Assembly (NCBI GenBank): GCA_950295325.1
Contig: OX485807.1
Coordinates: 45,870,796 to 45,934,795, forward strand
Source of the DNA: Polytrichum commune
Lineage: Eukaryota; Streptophyta; Polytrichopsida; Polytrichales; Polytrichaceae
Direction: 5' to 3'
DNA length: 64,000 nucleotides
The notes below the pieces were generated by a model. It did no database searches and was not told the origin of the DNA. It saw nothing but the letters and a program-made list of their open reading frames with translations. This document shows, in pieces, positions 48,726 to 61,098 of this stretch. Each line of letters begins with the position of its first letter. The stretch's first letter is position 1. The position numbers were made by a program, and so were the translations under genes.

Positions 48726-49787
48726 GACGGAATTAAACCTACATTTTACATCAATTTTGCCAACATTTCAATCTATGACTTTTGTAACATATACAAAAGC
48801 CATACTCCCAATTCTACTTAGTAGAAACATTTATTTTAAACACCTCTCCAATTCACAGTCGAAAAACTCATTCTAATTGAGAATCCTTGATCTAGGTGAA
48901 GCCCTAAAATTTCAAAAAAAGATGGATAATGGGCCAATAGAAAAGAAGCCCTCAAAGAGCATGTTTCATTTGTTCTCCTAGTCTAATTGTGTTTGTAATT
49001 AACTCTCTATTCTTTCTAATCCTCCCAACATTAATAATAGGGCCACATGTTTTTGTGTGAGCTCCCATGCAATTCAAAAACTCATGGTATGCACCACTAA
49101 TCATTAACAATGACTAACATAGGAAATCCAATGAGTAACATAGGCAACCTCCTCATACAAGCCATAAAACATAGTATTAAGAACAACAAACTTAGATCCT
49201 ATTTTCATCTACCATGGTGAAGTTACAAGACTCAAGTATTTTGCAAGCACAAAATGCAAGGATTGCATAAAAGAAAATTCAAACAATAAGCCAGATATGT
49301 TGATTTCAATACCCATTGCATTATTGATTCTTATCATAGAGGATGCCTTATAGAGTTCCATGGAAGAAACTAGCAAACAAGTTGATATACATGCGGCTTA
49401 GTCTAATGAATTTGGTTGCATTTGCTTATATTTTTTTGAACAATACTATGTCAAGTAAAATAGAAATGGAAAAGCAAAAGTTCATATCTTGGGGACTTCA
49501 AAGAACATTAATCCAAATGTTTGATTTAAGGACAAGGTTATGGACAAAAAGTCATTGAAATTGATTGGTTTTCACCGCTGAGGAGCCAAAAAGCATGCAA
49601 AGTCGAGGATGTTTACAAATTATCCATAAGCATTACTGAATGAGCCTCATACGATTCATCAACCAATACTATGCATCCCAATCATCAAGCATCCTATATC
49701 CACCTAACATATTTCAAGTCCTTGACCCTTATTATCATAACCCTATAAACTTATGTTTCTGTTGTATCCACAACTATATTATGCCTC
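48726..49787. promoter_or_regulatory. Upstream region of the receptor gene
   Basis: No coding exon is supported. Promoter and 5' UTR should lie in the right-hand (upstream) few hundred bases. A Mutator-like MITE sits about 1.07 kb upstream of the start codon. Confidence 0.4.
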
Positions 49788-49798
49788 GAAATAATATG

Positions 49799-50525
49799 CG
49801 GGTAGGGCACTCATAAATGTATTTAATAACCCATATGCGACGAAGGGTATTTATCATGGGGCTATTTATCTAAGAAATTGGAATTCTTTACACCCTATCA
49901 GTACAAATAAATCTAAATTTTGTCATTTTAGATGACCCTATTTGTATTTATAAAGTCGCAAGTGAACTAGTTTCTAGTACCCTATGTTCCTTATAATTTT
50001 TATATTTGACCCCATGAATGACAAATCATAGGACTCTTGAAAGTTTGTAGTGAAAATTCAATAAACCATGTCTAGACTGAAGACATCAAACAATGTACCA
50101 AAACATAAATACCAAATCATGCCTCACAAGCAGCGCTGCATTGGCACAAGCAACCCTAGGCAAAAATCAAAGATACAACGCACAAAGCAAAGAACACCAA
50201 AACCCTCGTCATCCAAATTTTTCATTCGGGAATTTGGATTGAAAATGGATAGTTTTTCATCCATTGGCCATCATAAAATGCATTGTATACCTCTGCCTCA
50301 ATATTTTTTTTCTCTACCTACTATTCCCAATCTTATTTTAGATTGAAATAATTAGATAAATTGATGCATTATATGGTACCCTTATTTTTTTATACACACA
50401 ACTTTTTAATTGAAGAGGTTCTTCATTATATCAAAGAATTGTATAAATTTTCTCACAAATGAATAAAAAATACCTTACATTCTTTCTCACATGGTTTAAT
50501 AAATTTTCACGAGTGCCCTACCCGG
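49799..50525 (-). mobile_element. Mutator-like MITE, 727 bp, copy 2 (inverted)
   Basis: Ends CGGGTAGGGCACTC and GAGTGCCCTACCCG match copy 1. GAAATAATATG is duplicated exactly at 49788-49798 and 50526-50536, an 11-bp duplication. The body is the reverse complement of 11420-12234 with an internal deletion of about 90 bp. Shared blocks are long and little diverged (for example around ACCCTATCAGTACAAATAAA), so the two copies are fairly recent relatives. Confidence 0.82.
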
Positions 50526-50536
50526 GAAATAATATG

Positions 50537-53500
50537 AAGCACCCTATTATGTTTATTGGACATAGCTTTCTAGAATGAGAATTTAAGGATTACAGTCATC
50601 ATAAATTGAATATTTGTGAGTTTAGCCCCAACATCACCACATTGAGGACGAAAGAAATGCTTATTGAAGAGTAAAGTAAGGCATATGTGATTTGTGGAGC
50701 ACAAAACTCGATGCATGGATGACTCCCATCGTCCACACTACATGGTTTTAAATTTTACCATACTTTGCGACATTTTATCGCCAAACAAATAGAAATGTCA
50801 CTGTGACTTTGTTCCAGTAATATAATAGATAACTCGGCTCACATATTCCCATATGACAAAACACACATGCAAACTACTTGACCGTTCGACATGAAAGTGG
50901 TCGTATGCTCACCTTGAAGTACTCTTGAATATTCTTCTCAACATAAATTAGTCTTGGCGCCACGTTAACTTAACTCAATGTGAGATTTGACATTTTTCAA
51001 ACTAGGCATTGTTCAAAACTCCAAGCCTCGGTTCCCAAAGCTAGCAAAAGGAGGCAACTAACGTGGTAATACAACACCTACATGCACTCCCCCGAATATA
51101 TGTTATTGATTCCATTCAGCATAAGAGCATGCAATTGCAACCCCTTTAAACATCAAATCTCTTAAAATCTCTTGAAATCATGATATAGGAACATCTTGGC
51201 GGTTGATTTCTAAGACACGCTCTGAAACCAGGGATATCGACTTCAAACTTTTGGTTGGAAACCACACCGAAAGCCAAAAAGAAAGTTTCCCTTTTCTAAA
51301 ACTGCATACTGCTGGGAAAAAAAGAATACATCCTTTAACCATAGCAGGATAGAAAATATTAAACTATGTGTGAAGATAAAGGATGAGAACATCAGTGAAA
51401 CCCTCGTCCCTCCAAAAACAATGACAGTCCAAAAAATCTTGATAGATTAGAAGACAGGGACACAAAATATATATAGTCCTTCTCGACTTCCACCTATGTT
51501 GCTATACAAGATTCAACCTCGTACAAAATGCTAAAATAATGAGAATGGAAGTAGGAGTTTACATGAGTCATGAGACTAACGAAACTTGGGATGTTTGGCG
51601 TTAGATTGCCGTGAGCATATCTACAACTTGATGCAACAAAAAGCTCTCGACAGACTTGCAGATCCCACACTCCTTACCTCTCCAAATCCTCCACATCTAC
51701 ATCATCTTGCTCTTGAGAAAAAACATAATTAACCGTTCGCCTCCGCCAAGCTAGGTGTTGAGGCCCGACATGAAAGTCAAAGTGCAATGGAATCCATCAA
51801 TGTCTGATAAGTTGGAGATGGTGGGGAGGAGCTCACTTTACAGCAGCTAGAAAACGCATGTGCAAGTTTGGGCGGAGCCTCACACATTAGGTTCAGCATG
51901 CCAGCTTCAGCGGTGCATCAATTTTGGACAAAGAGATAAAGTGAGACTAAACTGAAGAAGTAGATCTGTCACTTAAGTTTAGTTGAAACTTGGTAAATGG
52001 GGCCACCACATATATGCATCTTCATCATTCACATGTGCCGCTCTTTCCTCCTCACAAACTCTAAAGTTTGTCACCTCTATTCCCACAACTAGGATAATGG
52101 TGCGTGTACCGATTTCACTTGCTAGATACTTCAAAACATCCGCATGAATCGGGATTTAATTAAACCCAACTTGCATTCCTTACACCAAAAATGACCCTCA
52201 TCTAACCACCTTAACCGAACTGCCCACCCTAATGCTCTCAATGGCAGGATCAAACTTCAAGAGATTGCTAGTTTAACACGAAATGATGCAACATCACCAT
52301 GTACAACAACTAAGCGCTTTGAAACCTTCAAGTATGTCCCAACTTCATCACCATAGATTGCATCCATACTCAAGTTGTACCCAAAACTTATAAAATCATC
52401 AATGTTGGTTGCATAGTCAGGAGTTTGAATCAATACAACAAGCATCACATTTCCTCAAACGTTGTCCAATGTCCGAGTATAAAAATAGGTGTTCCATCCA
52501 ATGGATCATGTGTCTGCTCAACAACAAGCAACATGGATGCATGTTCTCATGCTCAAGATCCTGTGAGACACATTTCTAGTGAATCATATCGTACTCCATA
52601 CCCACAAAATTCAAAGGCTTGATAAATTTCCTATTACTTATGAGAATAGTGCAAATATCCTAACTTGTTTGATATTCCTCTAGTTGCAATATAAGAACTG
52701 CTTGGTTCTCCGACTTGCACACTAAAAGGAAGGCCATCTTAGTAATAATAAGGTCTCCAACAATCACTACTATATTGTTGGTGTATCAAAAATTTGTTTC
52801 TTGGGTTATTTTTGAAGTCACATGCTTATCTCACCAATGCAAACCAAACAGTATCCAAAACCTTAGTGCCCACCAAAATTTGAGAGAGAGGCACCTTCTA
52901 TACCGTAGCACCATAGCTTGTTGGTGCACAAATAATTCGCAAATAAAAAACCAAAAAAAATGGGAAATTATGAACCCAATCAAACGAATAAGTGAAAATT
53001 TATACTAGGAAAAACTAGTTTATGGAAATTTTGGACTCTTCTAAGCTCCAACCACGTCAACGCGCCATAAGTGGTTGCACGCTAACATGTTAATGGCTCG
53101 GCGCCCTACTCACTCAAAGCGGCAAACTCTCTTTATATATCCACCTCCTTCTCCTCCTTGCTAATAGGGATAAAAGCAAAATCTATCCGTCTTTGTTTTG
53201 GTGCCATTTCTAACGCTCTTCTCACACATGTCAAATTGCAAATACATACAAAAGACCTAACACATACACTGTGCAAAGACAAACAAGATGCCACACTAAG
53301 TAAGGTAAAGGTGGATACTTAGGTTTAAGGCCAAGAAGCGGCCACAAATGAATCAAAAAACAACAACCTATTTCCAGTACTAGTGGACCTTACCCAAAAA
53401 TAATAAATAAATAAATCATAAGATTGACAAATTTTCATAAATCATATTTTAGGTTGACGAACCTCATTTTTCAATTATTAAATAAATATTCGTTTCGAGG

Positions 53501-54100
53501 TGCACGAGCCAACTATGGTGCTACGGTACCCCTTCCCGCCCTCAAAAATCAAGTGACCGCAAACTCTACAAGGTTATTTCTCTTTCCCTATAATTGGTGG
53601 CCAATGCATATTTATTATAAACATTTGAAGATTTCATGGGTGCAATGAGCACATGGAATGGGCCAAAAACTTTGAAAGCCGGTTCCTTATTGATTGAAAC
53701 ATTTAATGGTCATTGTTCGCTTGCTCTAGATCGTGTGTCAAGGTACACTATTTGAATTTTCAAAGGGGTGTGAGCAAAAATCCACACCTAGTTGGTCCTA
53801 CCATGGTCACCACAAGGTTGAAATTTGTGTAGTCAAGTAACAATTGTGGCAAGTTGGGGTTTGTGAGGAGATATGTCCAAATCTAACCAAAATTCAGACA
53901 AAGAGGAAGCCGCAAAATCCAGGGTCAGAATGTTGAGATACTTACATTAAACATTTCTCGCTTCCAGGTTACAAGTGGCCCGCGCTAATACAAATCAAAA
54001 TTATCTAGATTCTTCCCTCTTGTGAGCCCAAAATGGGTGTTGACATGTGACCTTATGCTTAAGAAGTATTAGAATTAGGATTGGACCCTAGGATTATTTA
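50537..54100. other. Gene-poor spacer
   Basis: No gene or bounded element is supported. Short frames at 52257-52448 and 52715-53008 lack recognisable motifs. Confidence 0.45.
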
Positions 54101-55560
54101 TTTAAAACGCAAAAAGAGTGTGAGTCTTAGTTTAGTGTTAGGATCAAGAGCAATGACAAGTGTGGGAGCTAGGATTATAGAGGAATGCCCTGGGGTGGAT
54201 TGAAATGGCTTAGAATTGGTGAAGTGTGAATCAGTTGAAATTAGATTAACACTTGAGGGCCTTAGGCCTAGGGTGCTGAATTTTTATGGCCTTGTTAGGA
54301 TATGATGGTGCCCATTTTAGGTAGGATGGCATACCGGTTTCGTGACTTTTTGAATAAGGATGAGGTGGGAACTGGATTCTCGGATCCGGGTATGGGAAGG
54401 TTCGGTGACGGAAGGTCGATCTGGCTCTCGGGGACAGGGGGCTCACACACACAGGGGCGCGGCAGAAACAGGGGAGAGAGGTGTGCGGCGGAGAGCTGGA
54501 AGGGAGAGGATGCGGTGAAGTTGAGGTGGGCATCCACTACTTCGGCTACAGGGAGGCAAGAATGGGCATAGAGGGAGGTGCACTGCAATGAGGATTAGCT
54601 GCATCCTCAACAGGCGGCTGAGGGGATCACAGAAATGTGAAGGAGGGAATCTGCATTCGGGGTGCGTGGCATGAGCTCCTCCTCCCACATTGGCAGCAAT
54701 GCCAATACTGGTTCCTCCCCCCTCTGACTAGTTTTTGAAGTGGAGAAACAAAATGATAATGCAGGGGAGAAGAGAGGCGAGGAAGAGCATTCGCACTCTG
54801 TGCTGGGATTGCCACCCGGACAGGAGATCACAGGTTTGGCAGAGGGCTGCTAATTTCTGCTGATGGCCGCACAAGAACAGCGCAGCAAGGATCCACCTAC
54901 TGGCAACGACCTCGCGCTGATTTCAGAGTGGGAGGGGGGAATGCCTCATCAGATTACGGCTACAGGGAGTAAGGAATTCGAATGGTCGGCAGCAGCGTTG
55001 GCTGCTCTGCCCTAGTGGTGCGGACGAGGAGGAAGGAGTGAGGGATGGGGAGCCTGATGGGCTGCCACAGCTTGGATTGAGAGAAATAGAGGTGGGACTG
55101 CCAGGAAATCAGAAGCGAAGAAGCTGAATTGCGGGAGGGGATGGCTAAGTGAACTGGGAGTCAAATTTGGTGTTGTGAAGGCAAGGTGTTGCATTGGCAG
55201 AGGAGGAAGAAGGATCAGTAAGTGTGGCTAGAGAAAAATCTAACTGCCGCGGCCAACAGTGGCTCTGGAACTGCCACAGTAGTTGGTATGTGGACTGTTG
55301 GGGGAGTAGCCTTGGAAGTACTGGTAGGACCGGTTGAGACCAAGAAGGGCTCTACAGAAGAGTGGGAATGCTCTCAGAGCTGGGATTAAAGAAATGGCAA
55401 GTCAGCTGCTAGGGGAAGGGGAGTTAATCGGCATACCACAGTACACTAATTTGACTAGAGCTGGAAGGGGAATTGGAACCGAGCAGTGAAGAGGAAGAAA
55501 AGGACAGTTAGAGTAGTTAGGTGCAGTGTTTAGTCAATATGAATGTAATAAATAAAAAAA
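54100..55560. other. G-rich, strand-skewed unexplained segment
   Basis: The plus strand is strongly purine/G-rich (for example GGGGACAGGGGGCTC, GAAGGGAGAGG, GGGGAGTTAATCGG) and clearly richer in G+C than the flanks. CTACAGGGAG recurs twice. It ends in an A-rich run (AAATAAAAAAATAAAAACG, about 55547-55568). The minus-strand frames at 54246-55194 are Pro/Ser-rich low-complexity products of the skew. It could be a retroelement remnant or a non-coding transcript; I cannot identify it. Confidence 0.4.
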
Positions 55561-55568
55561 TAAAAACG

Positions 55569-56649
55569 AATGTCAATGTGCTTGTATGACTCTATTCAAT
55601 TATAAAGGGTGTTCACACATTAATTTCATTTAATGTGCATCACAAGAGTTGGTGGTAGAGGGGGAGTGATTTAGGATAGTGTGAGCTTGGAGCCTTCGCC
55701 CGGACTACGACGCTAAGGGGTGGAGGTTTCGGGCTAACACCTATCCATTAGAACTTGCAAAAACACACAAATGAGTTTGTTAACCTATATCGGAAGGGTT
55801 CAACCCATCAATAACTATCGCAACCGGAGTGTGATGAGACATACTGGAACACTCAATCACAAAACTCAACGACCCTTATCTCTAAACCCACCACCAAAAA
55901 CCTAATGAAATCCACATACATAATGACATAAAATACCGCACATGTCTGATTCTAAACAAAAGAAAGCTAGACCACCAATGACCAAAGCGTTCAACTTATA
56001 AGGCTCCGCTAGTTAAGATCCAACACTTGATTTCCACAACCGTCATTAACATTCAAGTCCAACTCATAAGCACTAGATTCGAAATACGAGAACTAAACAG
56101 ATGGCGATTCACTACGTCTCCTCCAACATGTTTACGGTAGAGGAGCATGGCTAGGGCTCTATTCCACCTTTGAAGGTACTCTATTACCATTGCCCGATCG
56201 CAAAGGTCGCCTCATTCCTCAACAAAACCCGTAAGTAGTCCAAAATTGCAACTACAACATCAAGTTTGTCAGTATGCTCTATGCCACTGCAACGGACTGT
56301 GTAAATTGCACAAGTACTTGAACAACGACAGGTCTCGTCTATCATTCGGCACAACACGTCAACAAGCTTGTCTCACACATGAAACCCTCCCACCCACGAG
56401 CACAAAGATAGATCCAGGGCAGAAGGCAGAACCTGCGTTCTCTGTGAAGCTTCAGTTGTAAGTGCTCACTTAAGCTGCACAAGATGGATCCGGCAATGCG
56501 CACAGCAGGCACTTGGAAGTTGGAAGTTCAGATAATTAGAACATCATCACTTGGGAAGGAGAGCGCACTCCACCACATGCAGTGTCTGGAAGGTGATTCG
56601 CAAGCCATTAGGGAGGAGTTGTAACTTAAGTACAGTAGCAATGCTCACT
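55569..56649. other. Non-coding spacer
   Basis: No gene is supported. A polypurine-like GTAGAGGGGGAGTG at about 55659 resembles an LTR-element polypurine tract, but no LTR pair was found. Confidence 0.4.
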
Positions 56650-56770
56650 TCCCGACACAAGTACACTACTAAATATGATATTTAGCACTACATTGCAGTT
56701 AACAATTGCTATTGAGCAAGACGATTAGAATTGATAATACTAAATCTTGTATTCAGTGTGGTAGTCGGAG
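56650..56770 (-). repeat. Dispersed repeat (GTCTTGCTCAAT family), partial inverted copy
   Basis: Its reverse complement contains CTAATCGTCTTGCTCAAT and GTAGTGCTAAATATCATATT, matching 30780-30850. Confidence 0.5.
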
Positions 56771-56966
56771 GATGGCAGATGCAACTAGGCCTGGATAGAA
56801 CTGTTCCCCCACGCGGTGTCTTGGGACATGATCAGTAAACTCCAATTTCTAAGAGCTTTTGGCGGCCCTCCTTACACTGCAACCACAATTCACGCATTGA
56901 CATGATCGAATATGTAAAAGTTACGCAATCACGTAGTTCACAACATTACTCAATCATGTGGGTCGG

Positions 56967-57120
56967 TTCCATGACCCCGGACTATGTTAATTGAATTCCA
57001 TGACCCCGGACTATGTCGATTGAATTCCATGACCCTAGACTATCTCAATTGAATACCATGACCCTAGACTATCCCAATTGAATACCATGACCCCGGACTA
57101 TGTCAATTGGATTCCATGGG
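56967..57120 (+). repeat. 29-bp minisatellite, 5.3 copies
   Basis: Five consecutive 29-base units start at 56967, 56996, 57025, 57054 and 57083, then a partial unit. Each reads (T/A)CCATGACCC(C/T)(G/A)GACTAT followed by a short variable part and CAATTGAA. No length variation between units. Confidence 0.9.
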
Positions 57121-58654
57121 CCCCCGAAAAAAGTGGGAATATTCATTTATTATTCGTACATTTAGGATGAACTTCAAAATTTGGGTGGAGTTAAACTCTT
57201 GGCACTATGCGTAGGGTTCACTATTCATCCTAGTAATATTCGCAAGAAATGTTGTTCATCTCAATATTATTCCCTGAAATTACTATTCATAGCAAAACTA
57301 TCATTGAAAATACTTACACTATTCATAATATTCTTAATATTCATATTGGCATTATTCATTATTCGTTCTAGCGTGAGTTTCTTCCTAATTTTTTAAGTTT
57401 CTTCCCATGAAGGTAAGATAGTGGAGGTGCATTGTTAGATGATAAATATAGAATGGAACACAACCATGTAGCTGAATAATGGGCAATTAGAAGTTTTTGC
57501 ATGATCTAATTTTGACCCAAGAAATTTTACATGGGTAAAGAGGCAACCTATACACAAAGGCAACCTTTTTAAACACATTAGTGTGCACAAAATAGTCCTA
57601 CTAGTGTGGGTGGAGAAGTAGAGTGGAAATAATTAGTATGGCCACCTTAATTGTCTACTAGGGTTGGAAATAACGTTGGTCCACCTCCGCCACATCATGA
57701 TTCACTACTAAGGAAAGGTGGGGCAAGGGGCACCGGAATGACATTTAGACGACACCGTTCTAGCCAATCTAATGCCCCCTCCCCACCTCACTTTAGCTAA
57801 GCCTAACAATATGTTCTAAAATCACAGCCTTCACACCATCGAAATTATCTAGTGCCGAGCCTTGTTGGCAAAGACGTGGCATGGTTTAAAAGTGGAGGCT
57901 TTAAGCCCCAAGCACCGACCCTCCCATAGGTACCTAAACATGAGGCAAGAATTTTGGGCCTTTAAAAGTGTCGCCTCCCGCCCTTGTGATTGGTTGCCTT
58001 TAGTCTTAGCTATGAGGGCACGAGGAGCTTCATTAACAAAAACTGATGGTAAGATAGATGAGTAGTAAGGCATTTGGGGATGGGACAAAAACTATCCAAC
58101 ATATATTGCTTGGTAGATAAAACAATGACCATGTGTGAAAGCTACTTAATTAAAACCTACTCAACAATCTCTGGAGCAAGTTCTTGTAGATGCATTGGGA
58201 TAGCCGGACACCTCCGCTATAACCAAGGGAGCTTTGCCCAATTTTCAGGAAAGACTTTGGTTATTTGGTAAAGTCGGGTGGGGAGGGGGCATAACAAATA
58301 ATAGATTTGAAGTGGGGTAAGCCTTGGCCATGTCAAACCCATGTTGTCTTGGACACGGTCTATTGCCAAGGTGGGGATAAGTTTACACTTAAATCATGGT
58401 GCATATATCATCTAGGAGGACTACAAGGCCGATAAGTGTCAAAGTCTTTGCACATTCTTCGGAGCACTATTCCGGGCCTTTGCTTTTCCATTCACTATGG
58501 GCAAATCAATTTCTACCAACAAGTATTCTTCAAAACTCACAGTTACCTTTGACAGTAACTTGCATGAAGTTCAAAAACATTGACGGCTCGTCAGGTCACA
58601 AGATCGTGTGTTAATAATACATGTCTCCCTTGGGTAAAAACATTCACTATATAT
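57121..58654. other. Non-coding spacer
   Basis: No gene, RNA gene or delimited mobile element is supported. Confidence 0.45.
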
Positions 58655-58846
58655 GACATTTACTGTCACTTGTTGTTTGGAATTATGCAATGCTATATCT
58701 TTCCATTGCTAATACAACTTTTTACCAAGTAAAGTTGTTAACGTTCTGAAATGTCCAAACCACCAATTTGACTTGGTAAAGTATGGAATATACAGTATAT
58801 AGATATAGCATCGCATGATTCCAAATAGTAAGTGACACCAAATATC
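58655..58846. repeat. Imperfect inverted repeat, possible foldback MITE
   Basis: 58655-58700 pairs with 58801-58846; both arms share TGTCACTT and the complement of GCTATATCT ends. Further pairing occurs nearer the centre (TTTTACCAAGT with ACTTGGTAAAG). The arms also recall the TAGTGTCACC dispersed family. A (CATC)n microsatellite follows at 59029-59053. Confidence 0.6.
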
Positions 58847-59319
58847 ATATTTAATGCAGTAATCGCTTGCATCTTGTATTGAGGGTCGCCATTTCCTTCT
58901 TTGCAAGGGCCAGCCCGACCATTCACATCAAGTCGTGCAGAAAACGGAGCCACACTGCATTTACACATGGATATTGTACTTATAAGTGGCTGTATCCAGG
59001 TATTAAACACATGGAACACGTAATTTCTTTCATCCATCCATCCATCCATCCATGCAACAGACCGAATCCACAATACACAGCATGGACTATAAGTTAAGCA
59101 CATAAGGTACAAATACCATGACCCATGAAAATAAGGTGATTCGCATCGAAGATCTGGTCTGACAGTCATGAGATAATTTTTCAAGATAGACGAGAAGGAT
59201 TCACGAAGAATGCACATTGTTTCATATTTTTCTGCCTTGTACAAAAAAATCCATAATTTTTCAAAGGGGAAAGTTTGTCCAACCTCCTACTCATTCACTA
59301 GATTCTCCCTACACCGAAC

Positions 59320-59545
59320 CAGTGATCGGGGAGATTTTTGGGCATAATCCGTTGAGATCCTAGTGTTTGCAAGTCCAACCGGTTACATGTTGACATCCTT
59401 CGGTTTTCCTTTATTAAATTGGGGTATATTCTATAAATTCCTCTAACGCGATCGGTAATTTTCCTGCAGTCTTGAACTTCAACCGGTTATTTCTCAAACT
59501 CAACCGGTTCATCTGTAACTAACTGCCGGTTCTCCCCGATCATAG
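59320..59545 (-). mobile_element. hAT-type MITE, 226 bp, copy 5 (perfect 8-bp TSD)
   Basis: Inverted relative to the other copies. The ends are CAGTGATCGGGGAGA and TCTCCCCGATCATAG, 13 of 15 matching as inverted repeats. CACCGAAC is duplicated at 59312-59319 and 59546-59553. Strong similarity to copy 1 throughout. Confidence 0.87.
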
Positions 59546-59553
59546 CACCGAAC

Positions 59554-61096
59554 ACAGTACTTTGCATTTCCATACAGAACATCGTCTAAATCGGTTACCT
59601 CATGAGTACTTTAACACTTGAATCCCATTGGCTACACTAAGTGTACACGCATTGAAGTTGCAGCTGAACCATGATCGGTTTTAGAAATGGCACTTCAGCA
59701 TTATGATGGAGGTCTAGTGTATGGCTAGAGGGTGGTTAAGCGCTTATGGTGTTTCTACCTTATATAGTTCACATAGATAATGCAATCCATGTAGGGGTGA
59801 TGGATGTAGGTTATAAAGGTCCATGATGGCCTCCAGACCATGGGCATAAGATGATGACGAGGACAATCAACAAACTTCCAAAAGGCATATTATCTCTTTC
59901 AATCTCGGGGGGGGCAGTGTGTTAAAAAGTTAAGGATATAGGTGCGAACAACCACTATTTTATGGGGGGGTATTACTTTCAATTCTCTTCTTTTTTTCAC
60001 ATGCTATCATTATGTAAATTTCTACTTTGGGTTAATAGAAAAATGGCTTGCATTACTTATAATTCCAAATTACCTATTATTCCATACCCTATAGTACTTT
60101 AAAGATGTCCAGTGCCATTTTTGATACCCTATATTACTCTTAAGTCCATTTATAATTTTTAGCCCCCATGTTTTTTAAATACCCTATCATTTGTTCGCAC
60201 GTATATTGCTACTCCAACCAATGACTACCCCCCCCGAGCTTTCAATCCAATCCGAATTAATTCAACATTCTCCACTGAAATTTTTGATGGGCATTTATAT
60301 GGTGGCATCGTACGTATGGTTTTTATTTACTGCCATCATGGTGAACAAGTTTTGTATCCTAATTACGTAGAAGTATTTCTAAGCTTGACCACTAAAGAAC
60401 GCAAGTGCTTAGGATCTTTAAAATGAACCACAACACACATAGTTTTCTTGATGAAATGTTGAATACATATGTCACATGTCAACTTTGACAGGCTAGTTGC
60501 AAGCTGGAACCGGGTGTTAAGATCTACTCTACAAGTTAGGGATCTACTATGATTTTGAACCTAATACTGAAGTATTCTGCATCTTTCAGTTTATCACTTA
60601 CTATTACATATTAAGAACCGGTTATATCTTCGTTATGGAGATTCTGGTTCATTTTCTACATCAAATTGATCTTACCACTTCTTACTATCTGCATAATCGT
60701 GCCAAACAGGGGGCATGTTGAATCGATAAGTTGTTGCATTTAAAGAGTGTGAAATACTTCCACACAAAATAGTTGTGGGTGAATGAAGCATCAGTGAACC
60801 GGGAGTTTATGGGTTTATTGAGTATATAATGCACTATATGAGATTTCAATACATGTAAATTACTACATCACACTTGCAATGTCTTGCATTCAAATGATTC
60901 GCATGGTATTAATTGCCCTTCACATATGTTCATCATGTCCAAGATTTTGAGATCATGTATATGGTGTTGAAAGAATAGAAAATATTCCCAAGTCCACATG
61001 CTCAAATACACAAAGAACCTAAATGAGATATCTAAGTCGATCACAATTCAGGAAATAATTGCATGCAAAAGATTGTCTAGTAATCCTACATGCATA
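59554..61096. other. AT-rich spacer
   Basis: No coding exon or delimited element is supported. Confidence 0.5.
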
Positions 61097-61098
61097 TA

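Noticed and set aside
55655-55680. Polypurine tract and 3' LTR start
   Set aside because: The GTAGAGGGGGAGTG motif is suggestive, but no second LTR or internal domains were found.
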